In this document: piece by piece, positions 1 to 7,156 of the stretch | Position numbering within the stretch: position 1 is the stretch's first letter | How the letters are laid out: the number at the start of each line of letters is the position of its first letter | Assembly: GCF_017309075.1 (NCBI RefSeq) | Contig: NZ_JAEMGS010000006.1 | Span: 169,771-233,770 of the forward strand | Direction: 5' to 3' | DNA: 64,000 bases | DNA from: Motiliproteus sp. SC1-56 | GTDB taxonomy: Bacteria; Pseudomonadota; Gammaproteobacteria; Pseudomonadales; Balneatricaceae | Program-made: the position numbers and the translations under genes | Notes under the pieces: generated by a model | The model's input: only the letters and a program-made list of their open reading frames with translations | What the model was told of the DNA's origin: nothing | Database searches by the model: none

Positions 1-1044
1 CCCTGGCGGTGCCTGCCGCCGGCCACCGGCTGGCTGTCAGGGTTTGTCTACGCCCGCCTGCCCCGGGCCTTTCAGAATCTCAAGCACTACAGCCTCTATC
101 GGCTCGAATGCGCCATCCGCTCCAGTGCAGTGCTGGGCTTTATCGGGCTGCCCACCCTGGGTTTTCACCTGGAAACAGCATTCAACCAGGGGCTCTATTC
201 CCAGGCGGCCGCCCTGCTGTACCTGTTCTTCCTGATGGTGGCGTCCATTCGGCTGTGGATGCGGCTGCCCCTGCTACCCGTTTATCTGCTGGCAGCGATC
301 GGATGGCTGCCCTGGAGCCTCCACTTCTCTTCAGAGCTGTGGGTTCATTTTGTAACCTGGGACCTAGTGCCGGCCCCATTACGTGGCGAGTGGGGTTCGC
401 AAACCCTCTCGTCGCTGGGACGCTGGCTGACGCCACTGGGCGAACATGCACTGCTCGGCGCCGCCAACACCCTGATCTTAAGCCTGGTGGCGCTGGTCGG
501 CAGCGGATTGTTGGCCCTGGGCCTCTTTCCGCTGGTGTCACGCCTGTTTTTCCGCCTTCCCGGTCGCAGCCTGGGCAATGCACTGCTGATTGTACTGCGC
601 ACCATCCCGGAGCTGATTCTGGCGTTCGTGTTCCTGCTGGTGCTGGGCCCTTCGATGTTGCCCGCCATTCTGGCCCTGGCGCTGCACAATGGAGCCATCA
701 TCGCTCACCTTATTGGCCGCCAGAGCGACAGCCTGAAACCGCTCCTACCCGGTCCGGGGTCCGGGCGCTACTTCTACGAGGTGCTGCCTCGAATCTACCG
801 CCCGTTCCTGGCCTTCCTCTTCTACCGCTGGGAGGTGATCATGCGGGAGACCGCGATTCTCGGTATCCTTGGGGTGTACACGCTGGGTTTTTATATCGAC
901 TCGGCGTTCGAGGCGCTAAGGTTCGACCAGGCTTTTTTACTGATTCTCATGACCGCACTGCTCAATCTCTGTATCGACGCCCTGTCACGCGCACTGCGCC
1001 GTCGCCTGCGCCTCGCCGATACCCCGCAACAGGTTAACCCATGA
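1..1044 (+). CDS. PhnE-like ABC transporter permease, 5'-truncated by window edge
   Basis: Inner-membrane permease of an ABC importer of the phosphonate/phosphite (PhnE/PtxC) type. The reading frame is open from base 1, so the start lies before the window and about 347 residues are visible. Two similar segments can be seen, each with a hydrophobic stretch and an EAA-like loop: one near the left edge (around bases 40-200) and one near 770-930 (LPRIYRPFLAFLFYRWE, then RETAILGILGVYTLGFYID). This suggests the fused two-domain form of PhnE rather than the single-domain ~260-residue form. Several membrane helices are visible between bases 200 and 960. The stop overlaps the next start (ATGA at 1041). 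Partner ATPase and binding protein would lie upstream, outside the window. Substrate is inferred from family only; phosphonate, phosphite or phosphate are possible. Confidence 0.8.
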   Translation, partial: PWRCLPPATGWLSGFVYARLPRAFQNLKHYSLYRLECAIRSSAVLGFIGLPTLGFHLETAFNQGLYSQAAALLYLFFLMVASIRLWMRLPLLPVYLLAAIGWLPWSLHFSSELWVHFVTWDLVPAPLRGEWGSQTLSSLGRWLTPLGEHALLGAANTLILSLVALVGSGLLALGLFPLVSRLFFRLPGRSLGNALLIVLRTIPELILAFVFLLVLGPSMLPAILALALHNGAIIAHLIGRQSDSLKPLLPGPGSGRYFYEVLPRIYRPFLAFLFYRWEVIMRETAILGILGVYTLGFYIDSAFEALRFDQAFLLILMTALLNLCIDALSRALRRRLRLADTPQQVNP

Positions 1045-2177
1045 CCGAGCTTCTTCAGGCCGCCCAAGGGCAGTTCCAGCTCAGCCGTTACCCGCTTCAG
1101 GCCCGCGATCCGCTCCGCGCCTGGGATGCCGCCGACGAACTGATTCTTCACCACCTGGCCGAGCAACCGGCGCCGAGTGAGCCACCCGCTACCCTGATCC
1201 TCAATGACAGTTTTGGCGCACTGACCACCGCGCTTCACGCCTGGCATCCGCAGATGCAGTCGGACTCGGTGTTGGCCTGGCGGGGCACCGAGGCCAATCT
1301 GCGCCACAACGGGCTAGATCCGAGCTCAGTGAAGCTGCTGAGCAGCCTCGACACCCCCCGGGGCCCCCTGGATCTGGTGCTGATCAAGATACCCAAGACC
1401 CTCGCCCTGCTCGAAGACCAGCTGCACCGGTTACGCCCCTGCCTGACGCCGCAAACCCAAGTTATTGCAGGGGCCATGATCAAGCACCTGCCGGCGTCGG
1501 CAGCCGAATTGATGCAACGCATCCTGGGGCCGACCACACCGTCGCTGGCGCGCAAGAAAGCCCGCCTGCTGTTTATCGAACCGGATCTGTCACGGGCCGT
1601 AGCCCCCCCGCCCTATCCGACCCAATACCCGCTTCAGGGCACGCCCTACACCCTTCTTAACCACGCCAACGTGTTTTCCCGGGAAAAGCTGGATATCGGT
1701 ACCCGCCTCCTGCTGCAACACCTGCCAAGCAGCCCGCGCTTTAACGATATCCTCGACCTGGGATGCGGTAACGGCGTGGTCGGGTTGCTCGCCGCCCAAG
1801 CCAATCCCAGGGCACGGCTGCACTTCGTGGACGAATCCTTTATGGCTGTCGCCAGCGCCCGGGAAAACTTCCACCGCGCCTTCGGCGACAGCCGCAGCGC
1901 CACCTTCGTCGCCGGCAACTGCCTCGACGAAACCCCCGCCGACTCGCAGGATTTGATCCTGAACAATCCCCCTTTTCACCAGCAGCAGACCATCGGAGAC
2001 CATATCGCCTGGCGCATGTTCCGCCAATCCCGGGACTGTCTGCGCGCCGGGGGGGAGCTCTGGGTGATCGGCAACCGCCACCTGGGTTACCACCTCAAGC
2101 TGAAAAAGCTCTTCGGCAATTGCCAGACCGTCGCCAGCAACCCCAAATTCGTCCTGCTCCGGAGCCGTAAAACCTAA
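1041..2177 (+). CDS. rlmG: 23S rRNA (guanine-1835-N2)-methyltransferase RlmG
   Basis: SAM-dependent methyltransferase expected to make m2G1835 in 23S rRNA. The 378 residues match RlmG in length and layout: an N-terminal degenerate methyltransferase-like half (LILNDSFGAL near residue 52; KIPKTLALLE near 118) and a C-terminal catalytic half with the SAM motif DLGCGNGVVGL (about residue 239) and the target-base motif NPPFHQQ (about 311). HANVFSR and FVDESFMAVAS are also characteristic of RlmG rather than RsmC. The start overlaps the stop of the upstream permease by four bases, so translation may be coupled although the functions are unrelated. Its stop codon overlaps that of the convergent dusC. 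Confidence 0.93.
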   Translation: MTELLQAAQGQFQLSRYPLQARDPLRAWDAADELILHHLAEQPAPSEPPATLILNDSFGALTTALHAWHPQMQSDSVLAWRGTEANLRHNGLDPSSVKLLSSLDTPRGPLDLVLIKIPKTLALLEDQLHRLRPCLTPQTQVIAGAMIKHLPASAAELMQRILGPTTPSLARKKARLLFIEPDLSRAVAPPPYPTQYPLQGTPYTLLNHANVFSREKLDIGTRLLLQHLPSSPRFNDILDLGCGNGVVGLLAAQANPRARLHFVDESFMAVASARENFHRAFGDSRSATFVAGNCLDETPADSQDLILNNPPFHQQQTIGDHIAWRMFRQSRDCLRAGGELWVIGNRHLGYHLKLKKLFGNCQTVASNPKFVLLRSRKT

Positions 2178-3127
2178 GCGCTGGCGCTTTCCCCGAGCGG
2201 TAGTGCCGCCAACTGCTGCTGAATCAGATCGTTCCGGGTTTCCCGCTTTATCTGTTCGAACAACAGCGCGGCCTCAGGATAATGCCGCCGCAGGTAGGCC
2301 AGCCACTGTTTGATGCGCCCCGGGGCATAGCGGGGCGCCAACTCATCGGACAGGCGTTCGAAGTACTCTGAAATCCAGGGTTGCAGTGTCTCCCAAGCCA
2401 GGGGCGCTTGCGAACCTTTAATCTGCTGCGCTAGCCCCGGACGGGACAGCAATCCCCGCCCCAGCATCAGATCGCGACAGCCCGATTGCGCCTGGCAGCG
2501 CACGGCATCCGCCGGGCTCCAGATATCCCCGTTGGCGATGACCGGCACCGCGACAGCCTGCCGCACCCGGTCGATTGCGTGCCAGCGGGCAGGCGGGCGG
2601 TAGCCCTCGCGCTTGGTGCGCCCGTGGACACAAAGTTCCTCCACTCCGCCGGCCACCATCGCCTGGGCATTGGCCACCGACAACCCATCGTCCTCGTAGC
2701 CCAGGCGCATCTTGGCGCTGAAACCCACCCCCTCAGGGACAGCCCGGCGCACAGCGCAGACAATGGCGTAGATCCGCCCGGGGTCTTGCAACAGGATGGC
2801 GCCGCCCTGGCTGCGGTTGACGGTCTTGGCCGGGCAGCCGAAGTTGAGATCAATACCCAACGCACCGAGACGCACGGCACGGGCCGCATTGGCCGCCAGC
2901 AACTCGGGGTCGCTGCCCAGCAACTGCACGTGGACCGGCGTACCAGCCGGGGTTCGGCTACCCCGGCGCAACTCCGGCGCGAGGCGATAGAAGACCCGGT
3001 TCGGTAGCTCCCGGTCCGATACACGGACGAATTCGGTGACACAACGGTCAATTCCACCGATGCGGGTAAGCAGGTCACGCATCAGCGCGTCCACCACCCC
3101 CTCCATCGGTGCAAGAATAATTTTCAT
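2174..3127 (-). CDS. dusC: tRNA-dihydrouridine(16) synthase DusC
   Basis: FMN-dependent reductase that converts a uridine (U16 in the DusC subfamily) in the tRNA D-loop to dihydrouridine. The protein begins MKIILAPMEGVVD, the usual Dus N-terminus, and has the catalytic-cysteine segment DLNFGCPAKTVNRSQGG, the FMN/phosphate-binding segments VHGRTK and VIANGD, and the C-terminal helical domain with RIKQWLAYLRR that is typical of DusC. I start it at 3127. An upstream in-frame start at 3232 would add 35 residues that do not resemble Dus proteins and would cover the promoter region of the divergent crotonase gene. The length of 317 residues fits DusC. The 3' end overlaps the rlmG stop. Confidence 0.92.
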   Translation of the reverse strand: MKIILAPMEGVVDALMRDLLTRIGGIDRCVTEFVRVSDRELPNRVFYRLAPELRRGSRTPAGTPVHVQLLGSDPELLAANAARAVRLGALGIDLNFGCPAKTVNRSQGGAILLQDPGRIYAIVCAVRRAVPEGVGFSAKMRLGYEDDGLSVANAQAMVAGGVEELCVHGRTKREGYRPPARWHAIDRVRQAVAVPVIANGDIWSPADAVRCQAQSGCRDLMLGRGLLSRPGLAQQIKGSQAPLAWETLQPWISEYFERLSDELAPRYAPGRIKQWLAYLRRHYPEAALLFEQIKRETRNDLIQQQLAALPLGESASA

Positions 3128-3257
3128 CAAACGGCGCTCTTTGACTTCACCGGGCGAGGGTACCACGAACGCCGGTGGCGATTGAGGGTTTGCCGCTTCC
3201 AGCTTGGCCATTGGCAGGTATACTGCTGCCAAGCCAACAACAAAAAAGGAGCATGAA

Positions 3258-4046
3258 ATGCCCGATCAAGCCGCGCCCCTGGTGCTGCAGAACATAGAAG
3301 CGACTGTAGCCACCCTGACCCTCAACCGACCCGATGCCTACAACGCCCTCTCCATTGAACTGATGGAGGCGCTGCTTGCACGGCTACAAGGGCTGGCCGA
3401 AGACCGGGAAGTACATGTGATCATCCTCAAGGGGGCCGGGAGGGGGTTTTGCGCCGGTCACGACCTGCGCCAGATGAGCGGCAACGACGATCCCGAGTTC
3501 CACCGGCGAACCTTCGAAACCTGCTCGCGGTTGATGCTGCAAATCACCCGACAGCCCCAGCCGGTGATCGCCCAGGTGCAGGGCATCGCCACGGCAGCCG
3601 GTTGCCAGTTGGTGGCCACCTGCGATCTGGCGGTGGCCACCGACACCGCGCGCTTCGCCACGCCCGGGGTCAATATCGGGCTGTTCTGCTCCACCCCAAT
3701 GGTTGCCTTGAGCCGGGCCATCGCCCGCAAGCAGGCGATGGAAATGCTGTTAACTGGCGAGATGGTGGACGCCCGGCGCGCCTGTGAGATCGGCCTGATC
3801 AACCAGACCGCACCCGAGGAGGTGGTGGACGAGGTAACCCTGGGGCTGGCCGCCAAAATCGCCGGTAAATCTCCCCACGCGATTCGTCTGGGCAAAGAAG
3901 CTTTCTACCAGCAACTCGAAGAGCCGCTGTCTCAGGCCTATGCCCATTGTAGCGATGTGATGTGCTGCAACATGGACAGCGACGATGCCCGGGAAGGCAT
4001 CGACGCCTTTCTCAATAAACGCGAACCGGTCTGGAAGGGGCAGTAA
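3258..4046 (+). CDS. Crotonase-fold protein (enoyl-CoA hydratase family), catalytic glutamates missing
   Basis: 262-residue crotonase-superfamily protein. The oxyanion-hole segments are present: GFCAGHDLRQM (about 73-83) and GIATAAGCQLVA (119-130). The two glutamates used by true enoyl-CoA hydratases are not: Gln127 replaces the first (GGGCEL in hydratases) and Gly147 the second (TPGVNIG instead of PEI..G). This pattern, with the CSTP segment after it, resembles the ECHDC3-like group. Hydratase activity is therefore doubtful; thioester hydrolysis, isomerisation or a non-enzymatic role are possible. The start at 3258 is chosen because AAGGAG lies six bases upstream; an in-frame start at 3204 has no such site. 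Divergent from dusC. Confidence 0.85.
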   Translation: MPDQAAPLVLQNIEATVATLTLNRPDAYNALSIELMEALLARLQGLAEDREVHVIILKGAGRGFCAGHDLRQMSGNDDPEFHRRTFETCSRLMLQITRQPQPVIAQVQGIATAAGCQLVATCDLAVATDTARFATPGVNIGLFCSTPMVALSRAIARKQAMEMLLTGEMVDARRACEIGLINQTAPEEVVDEVTLGLAAKIAGKSPHAIRLGKEAFYQQLEEPLSQAYAHCSDVMCCNMDSDDAREGIDAFLNKREPVWKGQ

Positions 4047-4049
4047 CGC

Positions 4050-4280
4050 TCAGAAATGTTCCAGCACGGATACCCGCCTGAAGCCCAGGTCCTTGGCGAG
4101 GCGGGTGGCATTATCCAGGTTATGGAAAATGCGGGCTTGGCCCGCATTGGTCAGCGGCGAGAGGCTGTCATCCACATCCCTAAACAGGATCACCCAGCCA
4201 TTGCCGCGGCTGCCCGGTTCGATAATCGCCTCTTTAAGCGCGCCCATCTGGTAACCGAGCTGAACATCGTAATATTCCAT
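4050..4280 (-). CDS. Conserved hypothetical protein, 76 residues
   Basis: Small acidic protein starting MEYYDVQLGYQMGALKEA, with a compact body (GNGWVILFRDVDDSL, then ATRLAKDLGFRRVSVLEHF). No signal peptide, membrane segment or cysteine motif is visible and I do not recognise a functional domain. The mixed pattern of charged and hydrophobic residues and the alternating strand/helix look suggest a real folded protein of about 76 residues. The start at 4280 is preferred over 4385 because the extra 35 residues are low-quality sequence rich in Ser, Leu and Arg. A weak GGGGGC lies just upstream. It faces the crotonase gene and ends three bases from its stop. Confidence 0.6.
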   Translation of the reverse strand: MEYYDVQLGYQMGALKEAIIEPGSRGNGWVILFRDVDDSLSPLTNAGQARIFHNLDNATRLAKDLGFRRVSVLEHF

Positions 4281-4399
4281 AGAGCCCCCGTGAAAACCTC
4301 GTTGGCACCGTCTGCTTAAGGATAGCAGCCTGGCGTTGCAGCAGTCCGCGCCAGCTGACAAACTTAGCGCCACGGATACATCCAAGGAGCCTTCAAAAC

Positions 4400-5014
4400 A
4401 TGCAGATTGACCTCGGTGAACTGTCCCCCAGTGCCACCTACTTCAACATGATTCAGACCCTGATTCCCCGCCCCATCGCCTGGGTGCTTTCCGAGAACGC
4501 CGATAGCAGCCTCAACCTGGCCCCCTTTTCCTATTTCAGCGCCGTCTGCAGCGACCCGCCGCTGCTGATGATTTCCCTGGGCAAGAAACCTGACGGCAGC
4601 GCCAAGGACACCCGCGCCAACATCGAAGCGCGCGGCCATTTCGTGATCCAAATTCCTTCGATGGGCCTGCTCGAGGCGATGAACGAAAGCTCCATGACCT
4701 TACCCGCGGGAGAGTCCGAGCTGGACCGCCTGCAACTGGCCACCGAACCCTTTGCCGGCTCAGCCCTGCCCCGCCTAAAGGACGCGCCCATCGCCTATGC
4801 CTGTGAGCTGTACGAACTCCACGAGGTGGGCAACACTCCGCAGGCGCTGATCATCGGCAAAGTCACGCAGCTCTATATCGACGACCGAGTGGCCACCCAG
4901 GATGCCAAAGGACGCTTGAAAGTGGATGCCGCCAAGGTGGATCCGGTCGCCCGACTGGGCGCCTCGGAATACGCGAAACTCGGCGACATTATTCGCCTGC
5001 AACGCCCGGCGTAA
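4400..5014 (+). CDS. Flavin reductase-like (FMN-binding split barrel) protein
   Basis: 204-residue cytoplasmic protein of the flavin reductase-like domain family, which binds FMN and typically supplies reduced flavin or acts as a flavoprotein oxidoreductase. Diagnostic features are the N-terminal segment TLIPRPIAWVLSENADSSLNLAPFS (about residues 15-40) followed by SDPPLLMISLGKKPDG and KDTRANIEARGHFVIQI, which form the flavin phosphate-binding side of the barrel. A strand-rich C-terminal half ends with GASEYAKLGDII, also typical. An AAGGAG lies ten bases upstream of the ATG. The physiological partner is unknown: no monooxygenase gene is adjacent. It is divergent from the small hypothetical gene at 4050-4280. 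Confidence 0.88.
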   Translation: MQIDLGELSPSATYFNMIQTLIPRPIAWVLSENADSSLNLAPFSYFSAVCSDPPLLMISLGKKPDGSAKDTRANIEARGHFVIQIPSMGLLEAMNESSMTLPAGESELDRLQLATEPFAGSALPRLKDAPIAYACELYELHEVGNTPQALIIGKVTQLYIDDRVATQDAKGRLKVDAAKVDPVARLGASEYAKLGDIIRLQRPA

Positions 5015-5112
5015 CTTGCGCCGCCGCGCTCAACCGCGCGTTGTGCCGGCCTGAATGAGTTCGAAGGGCCGGTACAGGTCCCAGACAACAAAAGGTGATG
5101 GGCAGACAGGTA

Positions 5113-5319
5113 CTACCGCTGCCTCATGGATTCTCGAAAGTCCGCGAGCATGGGATCCAACCAGGATGGAAAATCCTGAGAGATGCTGGGTATGACCCGT
5201 TGGTGCAGCCGCATCAGCTGGTCCTCCACCTCGTCGAGGCTGTACTCGAGCTGAAAGGCTTTCCACTCTAAATGTCGAAGTTCAAAGCAGACTCGTTCCC
5301 TTAACTGCTCCTCGGTCAT
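5113..5319 (-). CDS. Small hypothetical protein, 68 residues
   Basis: Charged, probably all-helical protein starting MTEEQLRERVCFELRHLEWKAF; heptad-like spacing of Leu, Phe and Val in the first 45 residues suggests a short coiled coil or helical hairpin. The C-terminal part (SQDFPSWLDPMLADFRESMRQR) is amphipathic. No family is recognised. The start at 5319 is chosen because the - strand carries GGGAGAGG a few bases upstream; the longer form from 5391 would translate a glycine/leucine string created by a short tandem repeat. The gene stands alone between the flavin reductase and the MFS gene. Confidence 0.55.
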   Translation of the reverse strand: MTEEQLRERVCFELRHLEWKAFQLEYSLDEVEDQLMRLHQRVIPSISQDFPSWLDPMLADFRESMRQR

Positions 5320-5364
5320 GGTACACCCCTCTCCCTTTGCGAGTTTTATTTCGATACTTACCAG

Positions 5365-5392
5365 TCCACCCAGTCCACCCAGTCCACTCAAA
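5365..5392. repeat. Short tandem repeat, CCCAGTCCA, about three copies
   Basis: Directly visible: the unit CCCAGTCCA is repeated with a 9-bp period in the leader between the divergent small gene (5113-5319) and the MFS gene. It is the sort of sequence that can vary in copy number by slippage. No protein-binding role can be assigned. Confidence 0.6.
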
Positions 5393-5552
5393 CCAACTTG
5401 CTTAGTTCAATGCGGTTCAATGCGCCCAAAGTGCGTTTTGTCACTTCGACGTGTAAGGTTATGTTAGAAGAGTTTTGATTTTTGGCAACTTATCACCGGC
5501 TACCCTTTCTATACCCTCGTGCTAAAGTCCTTCTGCATCCACCCACTGATCC

Positions 5553-6779
5553 ATGACAACCCCCTTGGCTGATTCCGATCCTGCTTCTAAACGCACCCCA
5601 TTGATCCTGCCTGGCCTGGTGGTAGCGCAGCTGCTAGCAACCTCGCTCTGGTTCGCGGCAAATGCCGTGCTGCCCTCGCTGGAACCACTACTGGAGCGGC
5701 AAGGAGCCGTGGCGGATATCACCACGGCGGTGCAGCTTGGCTTTATCACCGGCACCTTCGTGTTCGCAGCCTGCGCGCTCGCCGACCGTTTCTCGCCCAG
5801 CCGGGTGTTTTTAATCTGCGCCCTTTTGGCTGCGCTGTGCAACGCCAGCCTGATCGCCCTCGCCCAGCACTACGCCGGCGTCCTGGGGGCACGTTTTCTG
5901 GTGGGATTCTTTCTCGCCGGCATCTACCCGGTAGGCATGAAAATCGCCCTCAGCTGGTACCCGGAAGGGCTGGGGCGGGCCCTTGGTTTTCTCGTCGGTG
6001 CCTTGGTGTTGGGCACCGCATCGCCTCACTTGATAAGAACGCTGGGACACTCGCTCCCCTGGGAGGAGGTCATCCTGACCACCTCCCTGGCGGCGGCGCT
6101 GGGCGGTTTCTGGCTGTGGTACGGTGTCGGTGACGGTCCCCATCGGGGGCCTGCGGGGGAATTGCACCCTCGGGCACTCCTGGCCGCGTTCCGGCACCCG
6201 CCGTTTCGCGCCTCGGCCATGGGCTATTTCGGTCACATGTGGGAACTGTACGCATTCTGGGCCTACCTGCCTTTGTGGTTGGCGGCCCATCAGCGGTGGC
6301 ATGGGGAACCGACATTCAGCGTTTCGCTGTGGAGTTTCTTGGTCATTGCCGCCGGCGCGCTCGGGTGCGCAGGAGGCGGTCTGCTCAGTCGTCGACTGGG
6401 CTCAGCGAGGGTAGCCGCAACGCAACTGGGGATCTCGGGAGCCTGCTGCCTGCTCTCGCCGCTTGTTTTCTTGTTGCCCACAGGCGCGTTTCTCGCGGTG
6501 ATGCTGGTCTGGGGCGTCACGGTTGCCGGCGACTCGCCGCAATTCTCAACCCTCAATGCCACCCACGCCCCGCCTCAACTCGCCGGCTCAGCACTGACGC
6601 TGGCCAACTGCCTGGGCTTCAGCCTTTCGGCCCTCAGCCTCCAGGCGCTGGACGCGGCCGCAGGCACCCTGCCGGTAGGCTGGCTCTATGCGCTGCTGAT
6701 TCCAGGCCCTCTGCTTGGTCTCGCCTGCATGCGCACGCTGATCAAAAACCAGGGCACCCAGAGCCACTCACTGGCCTAG
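5553..6779 (+). CDS. Major facilitator superfamily transporter
   Basis: 408-residue inner-membrane secondary transporter with about twelve hydrophobic segments. The N-terminal half begins with LVVAQLLATSLWFAANAV and has a loop-2/3 motif (CALADRFSPSRVF, equivalent to the MFS motif A) and the FLVGFFLAGIYPVGMKIALSWYP segment seen in sugar/nitrate-type MFS members. The C-terminal half contains WGVTVAGDSPQFSTLNATHAPP, which resembles motifs of uncharacterised MFS proteins of the CynX-like or nitrate-porter-like type. Substrate is unknown. No convincing ribosome-binding site precedes the ATG; the length fits the family well. It is a single gene with a long AT-rich gap downstream. Confidence 0.85.
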   Translation: MTTPLADSDPASKRTPLILPGLVVAQLLATSLWFAANAVLPSLEPLLERQGAVADITTAVQLGFITGTFVFAACALADRFSPSRVFLICALLAALCNASLIALAQHYAGVLGARFLVGFFLAGIYPVGMKIALSWYPEGLGRALGFLVGALVLGTASPHLIRTLGHSLPWEEVILTTSLAAALGGFWLWYGVGDGPHRGPAGELHPRALLAAFRHPPFRASAMGYFGHMWELYAFWAYLPLWLAAHQRWHGEPTFSVSLWSFLVIAAGALGCAGGGLLSRRLGSARVAATQLGISGACCLLSPLVFLLPTGAFLAVMLVWGVTVAGDSPQFSTLNATHAPPQLAGSALTLANCLGFSLSALSLQALDAAAGTLPVGWLYALLIPGPLLGLACMRTLIKNQGTQSHSLA

Positions 6780-7104
6780 CCGCCCTTCAAACATTCGTTT
6801 TAAAAAACCTCCAGGCCCCGTGGATTGGGAGCCGCAAAAAGGTGTTCACAAAAGCTGTGGATAAGACTGTGAACACTCTTCGGGCAAGGGCTCCCAGGTG
6901 CGATAAAACAGGCCCCTCCCTCTGATTGATTAAAAAACAAACAAACCCAGTCGATGCAAAATTAATCAATAACTTACGAACAAATGCAGGGTTTCATTTA
7001 AACAGCTGATTGATTACTTGAGCGGCCTCTGACTCGTTAACGGCCATGCCTCGTTTTTGTGCATAAGAGAACCCCGCCGCTGGTGCCATTGCCGTTCTCA
7101 GCAC
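6780..7104. other. Intergenic region with DnaA-box dyad and AT-rich repeats
   Basis: About 325 bases without a credible gene. It holds the dyad with a DnaA-box match described separately, and an AT-rich stretch (6905-7020) in which CTGATTGATTA occurs twice as a direct repeat (6922-6932 and 7006-7016), with TAATCAA in inverse orientation between them. Nothing else is recognised. The composition is clearly more AT-rich than the neighbouring genes. Confidence 0.6.
6842..6876. promoter_or_regulatory. Perfect DnaA-box match inside a 9-bp inverted repeat
   Basis: GTGTTCACA (6842-6850) and TGTGAACAC (6868-6876) form a perfect inverted repeat with a 17-base spacer. The spacer contains TGTGGATAA (6856-6864), the exact complement of the consensus DnaA box TTATCCACA. 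The arms themselves resemble weak DnaA boxes. Only one strong box is seen, so this is not a full replication origin; a DnaA-titration, DnaA-responsive or other protein-binding site is possible. Confidence 0.5.
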
Positions 7105-7132
7105 AAAAAAAGGGCGGGTAAAACCCGCCCTT
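7105..7132 (-). terminator. Rho-independent terminator of aceA
   Basis: A 10-bp stem (7110-7119 with 7123-7132, AAGGGCGGGT arm) and a three-base loop are followed on the - strand by a run of seven T. It lies 25 bases after the aceA stop, in the right orientation for aceA. Confidence 0.85.
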
Positions 7133-7156
7133 GATCCCCTAGGGGTCATGCCTGAA

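Noticed and set aside
6842..7020. Chromosome replication origin
   Set aside because: Only one strong DnaA box is seen, without a cluster, and dnaA, dnaN, mnmG or mioC are not neighbours.
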